Shown here one piece after another: positions 25,576-37,020 of a stretch of 64,000 nt of DNA. Under the pieces are notes generated by a model. It saw only the letters and a program-made list of their open reading frames with translations. It was not told the DNA's origin and did not search any database. Position 1 is the first letter of the stretch. Each line of letters starts with the position of its first letter. Source of the DNA: Diatrype stigma. Lineage: Eukaryota; Ascomycota; Sordariomycetes; Xylariales; Diatrypaceae. Location: the NCBI GenBank assembly GCA_022225965.2, contig JAKJXP020000003.1, positions 744,001 to 808,000 on the forward strand. Direction: 5' to 3'. The position numbers and the translations under genes are program-made.

Positions 25576-25599
25576 TTAAATTAATAAATATGGCCCGAA

Positions 25600-27323
25600 A
25601 AAACCGCAGCTTTAAATTATAATTAATAAAAATTACAAAATAAACAAATAAAAGAAAAAAGGTTTTTATTTATATTGGCCCAAAAGGCTTAATAAATCGT
25701 AAGGCGATTTATATTAATAAAAGAAAAACAAAAATAATAAAAGAAATCGTAACTAAAAGGCCGAAACCAAATTACGAAAGCCGAAATAAAACCGAAGCAA
25801 TAATTAATTAGCCATAAATTAATGCCAAAATATTAGCAAAACGTAATCTAATATATTATCGCAAATAGGAGCCGGCAAAAAAAAACCGAACCATCGCCTA
25901 ATAAGCGGCAAAATCGAACGGAAACGTCGCCATATCGTTATCCGCTTAATTACGGCCGAACTTCGCAATTAAGATTTGCTTTATCTTTTAATAAAAAACG
26001 CATTTAGCGATCGTTTAAATTTATTAACCGGCGTCGCCGGAAATTAAACGCGGCTCGATGGCGACCTTTTAAGCCGTTTAAGTATCGTCGTTTTATTATT
26101 TTTTCGTTAGCCAATTAAAAACGAAACGGATACGAAACGGAATATTTACGTTATAAATACGAAAGGCGGGGTTTTATATTTATATTAAAATATAACGCGC
26201 GGCGATTTAAGCTATATATATATTCGGAACCTAAGCGTTTTACGGTTAATTTAATATTAATACGGCATTAAACGACTAAAAAGCAAGACATATCCGCTTT
26301 TTTTTAATACCGGTTTTATCGATAACAATACGATAAGCCTTTTTGGCCGTTTCGAAAGCGACGCAAACGCAAAATACGATCGTAACGACAACAATCCGGA
26401 CATTTTCCGAATAAATTCGAACGAATTTATTTTTAAAATTTAAAAGCGGATTATTATTATTATCGTTATCGTTTTAAATAATACCGAAAAAATAATCGAT
26501 TTAACGTAAAAAAGCAAATAAATCCGTTTAATCGTTTTATATTTTAAACGACGCTTAAATATAAAATTATTAATAAATAAACCTTATGTTATTTACAAAA
26601 TGCTATTAAAACGCCGATTAAACTTATAAATTCGTAAAAATCCTTATAACCGGCGCATAAAAAGTATATTACATTCGTCGCGTTCGTCCATTTATACGTA
26701 AACGCCGGCATTTCGCCGTTAATCGAATTGAAATGCTTTATGATATACCGAAAGCATTTTATATATAGCGACTTCGTTAAAAAAAACGAAGCGAAGGCGG
26801 TATAAAAACGGAAAAGCATAACGACGACGCGATAATAATATCGATAAATAAGTAAATAAACGAAAAGCAAATAAAGCAACAAAACGGACGCAAATATTAA
26901 TCGGTCGAAAAAAAAAGAAATAACGAAACAATTACGATTCGGCAAGCCTTAAAAAAAAACAAAATTATAAAATAAAAAAGAAAAAAATGCTAACGTATTT
27001 ATATTTTAAATACGGGGCCTTATAATTAGTAATTAAATATATAAATATATGGCCATTATAATAATACGTTATTCGGAGCAAGTATTTATTTCCGAATCCG
27101 GCTTGGCGCTTCGAATTAGCAAAAGGTACGAAACCAAATAATCTATTAAAACATACGCTATTCGGGGCAGGTGTTTTTTTTTCGAATCCGGTTTGGCGCT
27201 ATTAAATATATTTCGAATTAATACAAAATTATAATTAAAATATTACCTTTCCGTTGCCTAGTAATTCAGAAAATTAATTTTAAGAGGTAATTAAGAATAA
27301 TTATTTAAAAAAAGGGGATTTAT
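25600..27323. other. Post-pol segment of the gypsy element, content unknown
   Basis: About 1.7 kb between the chromodomain remnant and the 3' LTR. An antisense frame of 118 codons (26589-26945) stays open through RIP DNA and reads as a hydrophobic protein ending GYKDFYEFISLIGVLIAFC; I do not recognise it. Near the 3' end a 42-bp unit containing CGAATCCGG..TTGGCGCT is repeated (27070-27111 and 27157-27201). Confidence 0.5.
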
Positions 27324-27470
27324 TGTTACGGTATTAAATATATAATTACCGGCCCGGCTTTATATCGCTATATATAAAGGGACGTTTCGTTTCTTTTAGC
27401 TTAAACCTTTTTTTTTTCGTATAACAATAATTATATCTCCTTAATCCTATATTTGCTTATAGCCGTAATA
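27324..27470 (+). repeat. 3' LTR of the gypsy element
   Basis: Begins TGTTACGG (intact TG tip) and ends CCGTAATA. It is similar to the 5' LTR with mostly transition differences, followed by the ATGCT duplication. Confidence 0.9.
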
Positions 27471-27679
27471 ATGCTATTATTATTATAACTTTTCGTTATT
27501 TTTAATTCTTTTATTTTTTATTTCTTTTAATTGCCCTTTTATTACGATCGAATATTTATAACCGAATTTTTACGATTATATATTTACGATTAAACATTCG
27601 CAATTTAGCATTATTTTAATTTTTTATTATATAAGTATTTTTTGCTGGCCTTTGTAATATTTCAAAGCTTCTTATATTT

Positions 27680-29300
27680 AAACGCAATATCGTTACATAA
27701 GTAAATATTAATTCGAAACAAACGTTAATCTTTTATTTATAACATTTAATTACGATTATTTAAATAAGCTAACGTATAAACTTTATACCTAAATACGATT
27801 CTTAAAGTTAATTAATTACTTTTCATTATTACTATTATTATTAAGCCTTATTAATTTTTATTTCATTATTTGGTATTATAACGCATTTTTAATATTACTA
27901 ATTAAATTTATTTAACCGCTTATATTATAATACCGTTATTTACGAATACGTTTTTTAAAATCCTTTTATTATATTCCATCATATTAATAATACTTAATAT
28001 AATAACGATTTATATAACTTTATTACATTTTGTTATTAAGTAAACATTTTAATAACATCATATATCGACCAATTTCCGTTATTACCAAAATTATAAATTG
28101 CATAATTATTTTTATGTATTTCATTTAATATTAACCAATATTATTATCGTAATAATTATTTATAAAATATTATTAAGCCATTAAAATATTGGGATTATTA
28201 TCGTTAAACGATTAAATAATTAGCTTAATAAATATTTTATATTCGATATTATAAATAATTTGGTAACATTTAAATATAGCTATATAAAATCATATTGCCC
28301 ATATTTGGAAAATGCAAAGAAATGGTAATATTAATATTGCTAAATAAAATATTTTATTATATCTTTAATTATATTTTAATTAATTATATTTTAATTAATA
28401 TAATAACCATAAATTAATATTAATATAATATTTATAAGTAATTTATTTTTATTAATTAAAATGCAAAAGCATTTTAATATTTTAATAAACCTTTTTACGT
28501 CATTTACGAATATACGTATATATGTTTATAATTTTAAATAATTAATTATTAACTTAATATTTATAAAATTATAACAATAATACGATAAAATATTCTTTTC
28601 CGATTATTAATTTTGCTTCATTTTTAATTATGCCGCCGGATATTTTAAAACTATAACTCGATATTCCAAAATTATAATCCAATAAATCCTTATTATAATA
28701 TGCTTTTTTATATTTTAAAACTTTTTAATATTATTTTAATTACGAAAATAAACGCAAAATATATCGTTAATAAATACGAAACGTATTATATATTACGACT
28801 ACTTTTTTATGAAATAACGATTTTTATACCGATAATAACAAGTTAAATACATATTTAATTTAACGAAATAAAATAATTAATCGCAAATACGACGAATTTT
28901 ATAATTATTGCAAAATTATAACATAAATTATTAGCATATAATTATTTCATTTTTATCGATCGGTTTATGGATTTCATAAAAATGCATATATTAATTACGT
29001 TTTTTATGGTAAAGACTAAAAGTATTTTTATTACGGCGGCCTTATTCGCCTTTTTTCTTTAATCCGGCTACATTTATTAAGTCGCATTATAAAATTTATA
29101 AATCGTAACTTTAAATAACAATTATCAAAAAATCTTATGCGGTTTTTAAATAACGTTAAAAAGGAATTAAATAAATTAAATATGTAATAACATTATTTCC
29201 ATAAAAAAGCAAAAAATAATAATGGCATTTATGGTTTTAAAATAAATTCGTAATAAAAATATAAATTTATAATATACATTTTTTATTTTATGCATAATAA
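27680..29300. repeat. Long direct repeat, copy A (heavily mutated)
   Basis: Colinear with 41390-43000 at a constant offset of about 13.7 kb. Shared tracts include ATAAATTGCATAATTATTTT, TTTAATATTAACCAAT and AAAAGCATTTTAATATT. It has lost nearly all C/G outside CpG. The original content is not identified. Confidence 0.75.
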
Positions 29301-32300
29301 TATGCCTTTATATAATTCTTTATTAATATTAAAATAATTATTATATATTTAATATATTTAAATAATATATGCTTTTAATTTATACATAATTTTATAATAC
29401 ATATATTTATATAATAAAATAAAATGTTCTAATAATTACATTTTCCTTATAATAATATATTCGACATATGCATAAATTTATAAAAAAAGATTTTATACAT
29501 AATAAATTAAGGTATTCTTTTCTTATTATTTTTACCTTATTACTTTATTTTAAAATATCGTCATTTATATATCATAATTAAGTTTTATATTTATTTTAAA
29601 TCTAAAATCCCTAACGATAAACTTTTTTCTTTTATTTTACACTTAAAAGCTAAAATTTAACATTTTTTTTAATTATATTATTACGCGCAATTTATTTATT
29701 ATTTATGTTTAAAAAGTTTTATATAATATAATTAACATTTAAATAAATGCATCGCCATTTTCATTAATTTATGTATTCTTTTAATTTCGTATACCTATAT
29801 TATTAATTCTTTTGCCGTTATAACCAATTTCTTAAACTTTATTATTTTTTATTAATTATATTTACGCATAAAAAGTTATATACTTAAAATATACAAACAT
29901 TAATCGTTATTAATTTAATCGATTTAAGGAATTATATTTAAGCCATTTGCTTTATCTGCTTATTCGTAACGAATTAAAAAATAATCTACGTACTTTAATA
30001 TAGCGATAATCTTTTAGCTTACGTCGAAAAAATAATATTAAGGCTATTTTAATTTAAGTATTAAACATAAAACAAATAACTAACCTTCGATATATATAAT
30101 ATATTATAAAAAAAAAACCCTGGAATTGCTATATACGTATAAATCATATTATTCCAGGATTTAATTCTTTATAAGGAATTTGTATTAATTGCTATTATAA
30201 TGGCAATGGTTTAAAATATTCGTTTTATTAAGCATTTCGTAAGTATTTATTTTTTTCATATTTATTTAAACGATTAATATAAATAAAGCCATAATAAACC
30301 TTATCTCGAAATATTCGTTTTATTTTAAAATGCAACCAAAAGGCATAATAAAAATAAGCCTTAAGTTTAACATTATACGTTCATTTCGAAAAAATATTAA
30401 AATTTACGGCTTTAATTTTATAGTACCGATAAAAACATAACGATTATCTATTAATATACCACTAAAAAAAATGCTTTTCTTTATAAAAAAAGCACTTGAA
30501 ATGTTAAAAAAAACCCAAACCCCATATATATTATTTCAATTTATTTTTATATTTATTATATTAATTCCATATTAATGAAATTACTTAGCGCCGTTATTTT
30601 TTTATATCTTTTTTAACCAGTTTGCCTTTAAAAGTCGGAATAATCTTTTTATCGTTTAATAAATTAACTTAAAACGTAAAAAAAAAAATACTCGTAAGAC
30701 TTACCAGTTTATTCCTTATTATCTGGACGCTTAATAAACGAATTTTGCTCGGTATTATCCGAATCCGTAGTTTTAGCCGAGCCTTATTCTCGTAAGCCCA
30801 GTAATATATTATTATCGTCGTCCGAAATTTGCAGCTGCTTATTAGGCGATATTATCTTAATAACTAAAAAAGCCTAACTAAATAAAACATTTTATATGCT
30901 AGAAATACTAATAAGCTTAAAAAAAATAGGCGCAAAAAATGCCATTTATAATCCGCTAAAATTCGAATAAGCCTGTTTATTAATGGAAAATACGGCTATA
31001 CGTAATTTGCGCTAAATTTTAGCAACATAATTATAAAATAACGGAAAAATAACGTTTTAACGGTTATACGTAATAGCCGGCCTAAATAAATTAATAAGGA
31101 TTAAAAAAATATTAGCGAATATAAAATAAATTGGGACATATATTAAAGCATTTAAAGGTTTAAGCCCCGCAAATTCGATAAATTCGTTTTTAAGCTAACC
31201 GAAAATTATGCCTAATTTATATAATCCCTAGCTATTCTTTAATTTAAGGTTTTTATTACTGTTTACGTAAAAGAAATATCTCTTACGTTAAAGATTAATA
31301 ACGAAAACAAAAATAAAAAATATATAATTCCTTTTATTTATAAAAACGCCCAAAGCCTTTTCCGATTTATTAAAAAAAAAACCTTAACTTAATAAATACC
31401 CTTTTATTTAATAAGGGCTTAATGGAATCCTTTAAACGGAGCTTACGGCAATTGGAATATAACCGTATTATGCCGAAGAAATTATAAGAAATAAGTGCTT
31501 TAACGAAAGGAACGTCCGAAAATATAGGAAGTAAAATAAAAAGCCTAATTAAAAAGCGTTAATATTATGTTTATAATAATGCTAATATATAAATTATACT
31601 TACCGGATTATTTTTTTTAAATGGCATTATATAATAATACAATAGCCATTTTTTTTAAAAAAATCGCGCATATAAATAGCCCAAAAAAAATAAAAGCCTT
31701 AAACTTGTAAAACTAAATTACGCAAATATTCATTTTAACTTATTCCCATTTCGAATTACATAACGTTAACCACTATTTCTGACTTATAAAAATAATCCAC
31801 TAATACCGGCCAATCGAACAAATCATTAAAAAAAGGAATTCCTATAATTAAGATTACAGCCAAACTGCCAAAATTAAGGAATTAAACGTTTCGAATAAAG
31901 AACTCGATGCCTTAAATAGCAGCCAATATAATAACGTTTAATCCGGAATCGGCTCTTAAAAAACGTGCCCGAAAAGGAATAAAAGAAATGGCCATAATAA
32001 AAGAATTGCCAAAAAAAAGCCAATAACGTAATGTAATAAATAATATAATAAATATAAAAAAACCTAGCAAAATTAATTAAATAATCCTTATAATGCAATT
32101 AGTAATACAGAATTAATATAACCAATAACGCAAAAAATTCGAATAATAGCAATGGTTTTAAAAATAATGCAGAATAAATTAATGCAATACAAAAAAATAA
32201 AATGTCGTATCGAAATAATAGCAAAAATAAAGGAAAATATAAACAATAATAACGATAATAATAAAATATTCGTTATAATAATTTAAATTATAATTAAAAG

Positions 32301-32784
32301 GTATTTTTATATTATTTTAATTCGTATAATAAATTATATACGTATTCTTTTTTATTTCTTTTTCTTCGGCTTTTATTATATTATGCCAGTTTTTTTAATA
32401 ATATTAAAGCTTTATATTTTTACCGCTTCGATATTTCGGTTTTAATTATAACCATGCTTTTTTATTTTTTATTATATATATACGTATTATTATAACCTAT
32501 TATATAATATATAACCAAATTTAAAACTAATTAAGATATACGTAATGCGACTTTTAAATATATATTATTACGAAATAAAACTAGATCTATGCATAAATCG
32601 ATAACATACGTCTTAATTATATATAATAAATATTATTATAAATCCGGATAATTATAAGAATTTATAATGCATTATTATTTTTAAATATTCCGTTATTTTT
32701 AAATGCTCCGATTTAAAATAAATAATTAATAAATAGCTTTATATATAAATAACGCATATAATTATAAAGATATATTTAAAGATA
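29300..32784. other. AT-rich relic DNA, nothing recognised
   Basis: RIP-degraded sequence with no intact frame above about 75 codons. A small hairpin with arms CCTGGAAT/ATTCCAGG sits at about 30119-30160. No element ends or domains could be assigned. Confidence 0.5.
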
Positions 32785-33381
32785 TTAATACGTAAAAAAG
32801 GTAGAGACCAACCAATTAAGGTTAATCCAGGTTATCTAGCTATATATACCCTGTATGTATATATGTATATAGCGTACATCACTTGATTGGACCATGCTAG
32901 GCCCCCCTAGGCACCCGTATCAAAGTGCCGGGGACGAAATAACCTTTATCGACCTCGATAGTCTTATTGCCAGATTGGGCTTAGGGCCGGAGCGCGCATT
33001 CCCAGGTGTATATGGTGGAATGGGCTCGACGGGCTTATCGCCAATTGGGCTTATCGCTAGAGTCAGCTCGCCTTTCTTAGAATTTTTGGTATTTCGTACG
33101 GGAATCGAATCCGCCACTTTGCTGTGGCATATGCAGCACTTCTTTCCAATAAGAGAACGAGATGCGTGGATCCTAATGGCTGGGGCCCTTTCCTTATAAT
33201 GGCACTATACCGCTGCGCCACCAGACCGGAAATGCTACCATTTGATACGTGAAAAAGGTAAGGACCAACCAGTTAAGGTTAATCCAGGTTATTTAGCTAT
33301 ATATACCCTGTATGTATATATGTATATAGCGTATACCATTTGGTTAAACCATGCTAGGCCTCCCTAGGCACCCGTATTAAA
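32785..33381. repeat. Unmutated module: paired 140-bp repeats around a tRNA-like block
   Basis: Two near-identical direct copies (32785-32924 and 33241-33381) share GGTTAATCCAGGTTAT, CCCTGTATGTATATATG and CCATGCTAGGCC. Each is itself bounded by inverted tips of the type TTTGATACG..CGTATCAAA. Between them lie 316 bp of ordinary base composition. The whole module has escaped the mutation seen on both sides. It could be a miniature LTR-type (TRIM) element, or a short TIR element inserted twice around a SINE. Confidence 0.7.
33088..33230 (-). other. tRNA-like / SINE-like block with pol III boxes
   Basis: On the minus strand an A-box-like TGGCGCAGCGGTA (33209-33221) precedes a B-box-like GGATTCGATTCCC (33100-33112) by about 100 bp. 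I could not fold a good cloverleaf and the acceptor arms pair poorly, so this is not called a functional tRNA. A tRNA-derived SINE head or an intron-bearing tRNA relic are both possible. Confidence 0.4.
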
Positions 33382-36300
33382 TATATTATAATGTAATATA
33401 AATACAAACAAAAAAACGAATGCATATAATAAATAAATTAAACCCTTTTAATTTAATTTGTTATTATTTTATAAACTATTTATTTAGTTTCGTTTTTTAT
33501 TTAAAAAAAAACTTTTTTTATATTTATCATATTTCTTTATAATTTATTATAATTTATTATATCTTTTATTAATTTTAATGTTATAAAACAAAATCGATTA
33601 ATAAGGTTATTATCGAAATTTCTTATTCGATAAGATTTATTAAGCGATTTTTATTTTTATGCCTTACTTATTCGATAATTATATAAAAATATTCCGATTT
33701 TAATACCTTTTGCAATATAATTCTAACATTTAGCCTTTAATTTTATATTTTTTATTACGCAATTCCAGCATTTAATTTTTAATCATAATATTTTTCGCTT
33801 AACTTTATCTCTTATTTAATCCCAGTTTTAAAATTCTTTTTATAATGCCCCCGGTTTTACGCAAGCTTTCTTTTAATTGGATTCGGATAATTTCGAAACT
33901 TCATTAAGGGCATTAATTCCATCGCTTTCGCCCGTATTCGAAAGTAATGCCTTAAAATCCGTTAAAGCTTTATTAACGGCAATTAATTCCGAATTTTATA
34001 TTAATAAGTCGGCCTTTAAAATTCGTTCGTTTTTAAACCCTGTTTTTAAACGGCATAAGGCCAAGTTAATTCAGAACTTTTAAAAACAAATTCAAATAAA
34101 GTTTATATTTTTTTTAAAATAATGCCGCTTATATTTAATATAATGCTTTAAATTTAATCTTTATTATATATCCTTTTATAAAAAATCTTTATAACGCTTA
34201 TTTAATAAATTACAAACCCTTTATTTCTTTATTTTTAATAAGTACTTATATCGCCTTAATTATAAAAAATATTTTCCATTTAATAAAAACGTTAAAACAT
34301 AAATTTATTAAGATTATTATCGTTAAATTAATAAGAAACGTTTTCTTTAAAAAGTATATTTAATTATATTATATATTCCTTATAAGCATTATTGGCCAAA
34401 AGAAATTAAAGTTTTTCGTTTTCTTAAAAAGCGTTTCCTTACTTTTGGGATTACTTTTAAATACATAACTAAGTTATTTCTTAATTTAAAAACTAATTAT
34501 TCTTTTAGTTTTATATATTGCAAAGTTATTAATTATTTAACGGTATTTGTTAATAACATTTACGAAATTGCTAAAGTTTTACCGCGGCCCTTAAAAAACG
34601 TATTAAGCGAAATTCATATTATTTAGTATAACTTTAATCGTTTAAAAAAATAAAACCTATTATTATTTCTAGGATTACGTAAATCGGTTATAATAAAAGC
34701 ATTAATTTAATTGCGAATATATAATTATTTATATCGTTAAATTATAACAAATAATGCTTTTTAAAACATATGGCATAAAGCGAATGAAATATTTCCGCTT
34801 AATATAATGGAAAATATTACCTTAATGCCTAATATAAAATAAAAAAATGCCTAACGATTAATTTATATTCCAAAAAACAAATTTATGTTTCCTGTATTTA
34901 ATAAAAATGCAAATAATTTTAAAAATAATTCGAATAAAAACGAAAATATAAACCAAAGGAATAAACTTAATAAAAAATTACAAAAAAAAAACTAAACGCA
35001 GGCATTAAAAAAAACTAAAGCAATTATTGGTTCGTTTTTATATATCGATTAATAATTTGCATTATATTATAAAAAACCCCGAAAACCATGCATTAATAAA
35101 AAATAAATAATACATCTTTATTACGTCTTATACCTTTAATGTCTTTTAATTTATTTGCCAATTGCTTAAATCTTATAAAAAAAAACCAAGCATTTTATCC
35201 ATAATTATCTTTTTGGGATTTTTCTTATTAAATTAAACCCGTATTAATAATACGAAAAAGGCCCAATTCGTATAAAAATCTATTGCCCTTAAGTTTTTAT
35301 AAAGAAATAAATACCAAAATAACGTAACGGAAAAAAAAACTACCGAAGGTCGTTTATATGTACGGGTTCGTTTTGAGAACCACTTTTTAAGCGTCCGTAA
35401 TCCAGACTATTTTGCATTTACGTTTATTAAGATCCTACTATATGGAACTAAAGGTCTTATTCCTACCAATAGCGATTAAAAAAAAAGCTTAAAGCTTAAA
35501 ACAAAAACCATTTAATTTATAAAAATAAACAAAATCTTTATAATTTATTATATATATTTAATTAATATAATATAATTGGGCCTTAATAAAATTACGACAA
35601 CATAAAACCCATATTAAAACCTATTTAATCTTTTTATTTCTGGTATTTAATAGAATTATTCGAAATAATAGTTTTAAAATCAACAAAACCCGAACGTTTA
35701 AATTTGCCTTTTTACGATTACGGCGCATTTATAAAACGATTATATGCAAAGAACTGCTAAAAATTAACCAAGAATTAAAATAACATAAGCCTATTAATAA
35801 TTCTCGAATAATAAAGTTTTTACGAGAAATAATAATATTCGGCCGTTAATAATTATTATTAAATAAAATAAAAATGTAATAAAAAAATAAAATTAAGTTC
35901 ATAATTATGCAATATAGGATTCTTTTAATTTGGTTTATAATTAATCCGAACGACTTATTTTCTTTAATTCGAATTAAATTCGGCCGTTAATTCCGCGGAT
36001 CCAAATATTTTAAGCGATAATAAAAACGTATTAAAAAAAAGTTACTTATAAAAAGCCGCCGGATTTTTAAGGAAATTAACTAAAATCCTATATTTTTTAT
36101 ATAATAATTTCATACGCATATATAAAAACTTTTCGAAAAATTAATTTAAGCTAAAACTAAAAATAAAGCATTTAGGCCCGTAAACCATTATTTTAGCGTA
36201 ATCGAAATTAATAAACGAAAAACTTTTTATTTTTACGGCATTTTATAAATCGAAAAAAACATAAATGCTAAAAACCTATTAAATAATTTACATAACAGCA

Positions 36301-36510
36301 AGGATTTTAATAAAATTATACGTTTTATTTTTTTGAATTATTAAATATTTTTACGAAAACTACGACGCCTATGTATTAACTATTCGAAGAATTAATTATA
36401 TACGATTCGAATCGAATTCAAAGCTCGAATACGATTTTAATCGGCTAAAAACAAAATAAAAAAACGAAACATAAATAATTGCCATTATAATATAACGTTA
36501 TATATATAAT
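33382..36510. other. AT-rich DNA, probable N-terminal part of the Helitron relic
   Basis: Lies directly upstream of the recognised Rep/helicase remnant and is long enough to hold its N-terminal half, but stops are dense and I could not align it. A 68-codon frame at 33877-34083 is unassigned. Confidence 0.4.
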
Positions 36511-36513
36511 TAA

Positions 36514-37020
36514 ACATGTTTTAAATATGCCGCATTTAAGAATAACAAAAAGGAAAACCATAAACGACGATATCGATTTGGCTAGCCGTAAAACCGAAAA
36601 AAACGAATTTATATTAATAATAATAGCATTTTTTATATTAAGCGCTTAAATAAAAGCTGCTTTCGTTAAAACCCGATTATTGCTATTATATTAAGGCATA
36701 ATTATAATTTTTCGTTAATTTATACGAAAACCAAAATCCTTGCTTTATTATATTATATTACGGATTATGCTACCAAGTTAAAGTTTTTTATATACCAATA
36801 ATTGGCCATATTTATAACCCATTTAAATACGTTAACAAAAATCCCAAACTTTATTAATCAAAATAATCCGAATATGGTTACTATAAGCTTTATAATACGT
36901 ATTATTAATAAAATATTTTTAAACCGAGAATTATTCTTTATTAACGTTTATAATTATTTATTAAATTATAAAACTTATTATTACTTAAAAAAAATTAACG
37001 TTGGCTGCATATTATAACCA
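36514..37020 (+). pseudogene. Helitron Rep/helicase (Helitron_like_N) remnant
   Basis: One frame carries, in order, TCFKY, RRYRFG, INNNSIFYIKRLNKSC, NPIIAIILRHNYNF, ILALLYYITDYATK and NKIFLNRELFFINVYNYLLN. This is the order of fungal Helitron helicase-like N-terminal regions (TCxKY..CRFGFPR..NPxIxxxxRxNHD..ALxYYITDYxTK..RELSxxEVxxYLLG). The frame is interrupted by TAG/TAA codons at positions where CAG or TGG would be expected. Helitrons move by rolling circle and normally lack TIRs, so this is either a nested Helitron or a captured gene. Confidence 0.75.

Larger units (their letters stand above)
19949..27470 (+). mobile_element. Ty3/gypsy chromovirus LTR retrotransposon, RIP-inactivated
   Basis: The LTRs at 19949-20099 and 27324-27470 flank a 7.2-kb interior, and ATGCT repeats on both outer sides (19944-19948 and 27471-27475) as a 5-bp target duplication. 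The purine-rich AAAAAAAGGGGATTTAT abuts the right LTR as a polypurine tract. In order on the plus strand are remnants of a gag zinc knuckle, reverse transcriptase, integrase and a C-terminal chromodomain, which is the chromovirus layout. Every domain is broken by TAA/TAG codons and G-to-A or C-to-T replacements. Frame also shifts between the RT and integrase remnants. It is a relic and not mobile by itself. Confidence 0.92.

Noticed and set aside
30119..30160. Hairpin CCTGGAAT/ATTCCAGG as a Helitron 3' end
   Set aside because: No CTRR follows it and it lies upstream of the helicase remnant on the same strand; too little to call.
32894..33199. 101-codon plus-strand frame in the unmutated module
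   Set aside because: Spans a direct repeat and the tRNA-like block; no domain. Openness follows from its normal composition.
33100..33230. Functional tRNA gene
   Set aside because: A and B boxes are present but about 100 bp apart and the arms pair poorly; kept only as tRNA-like.
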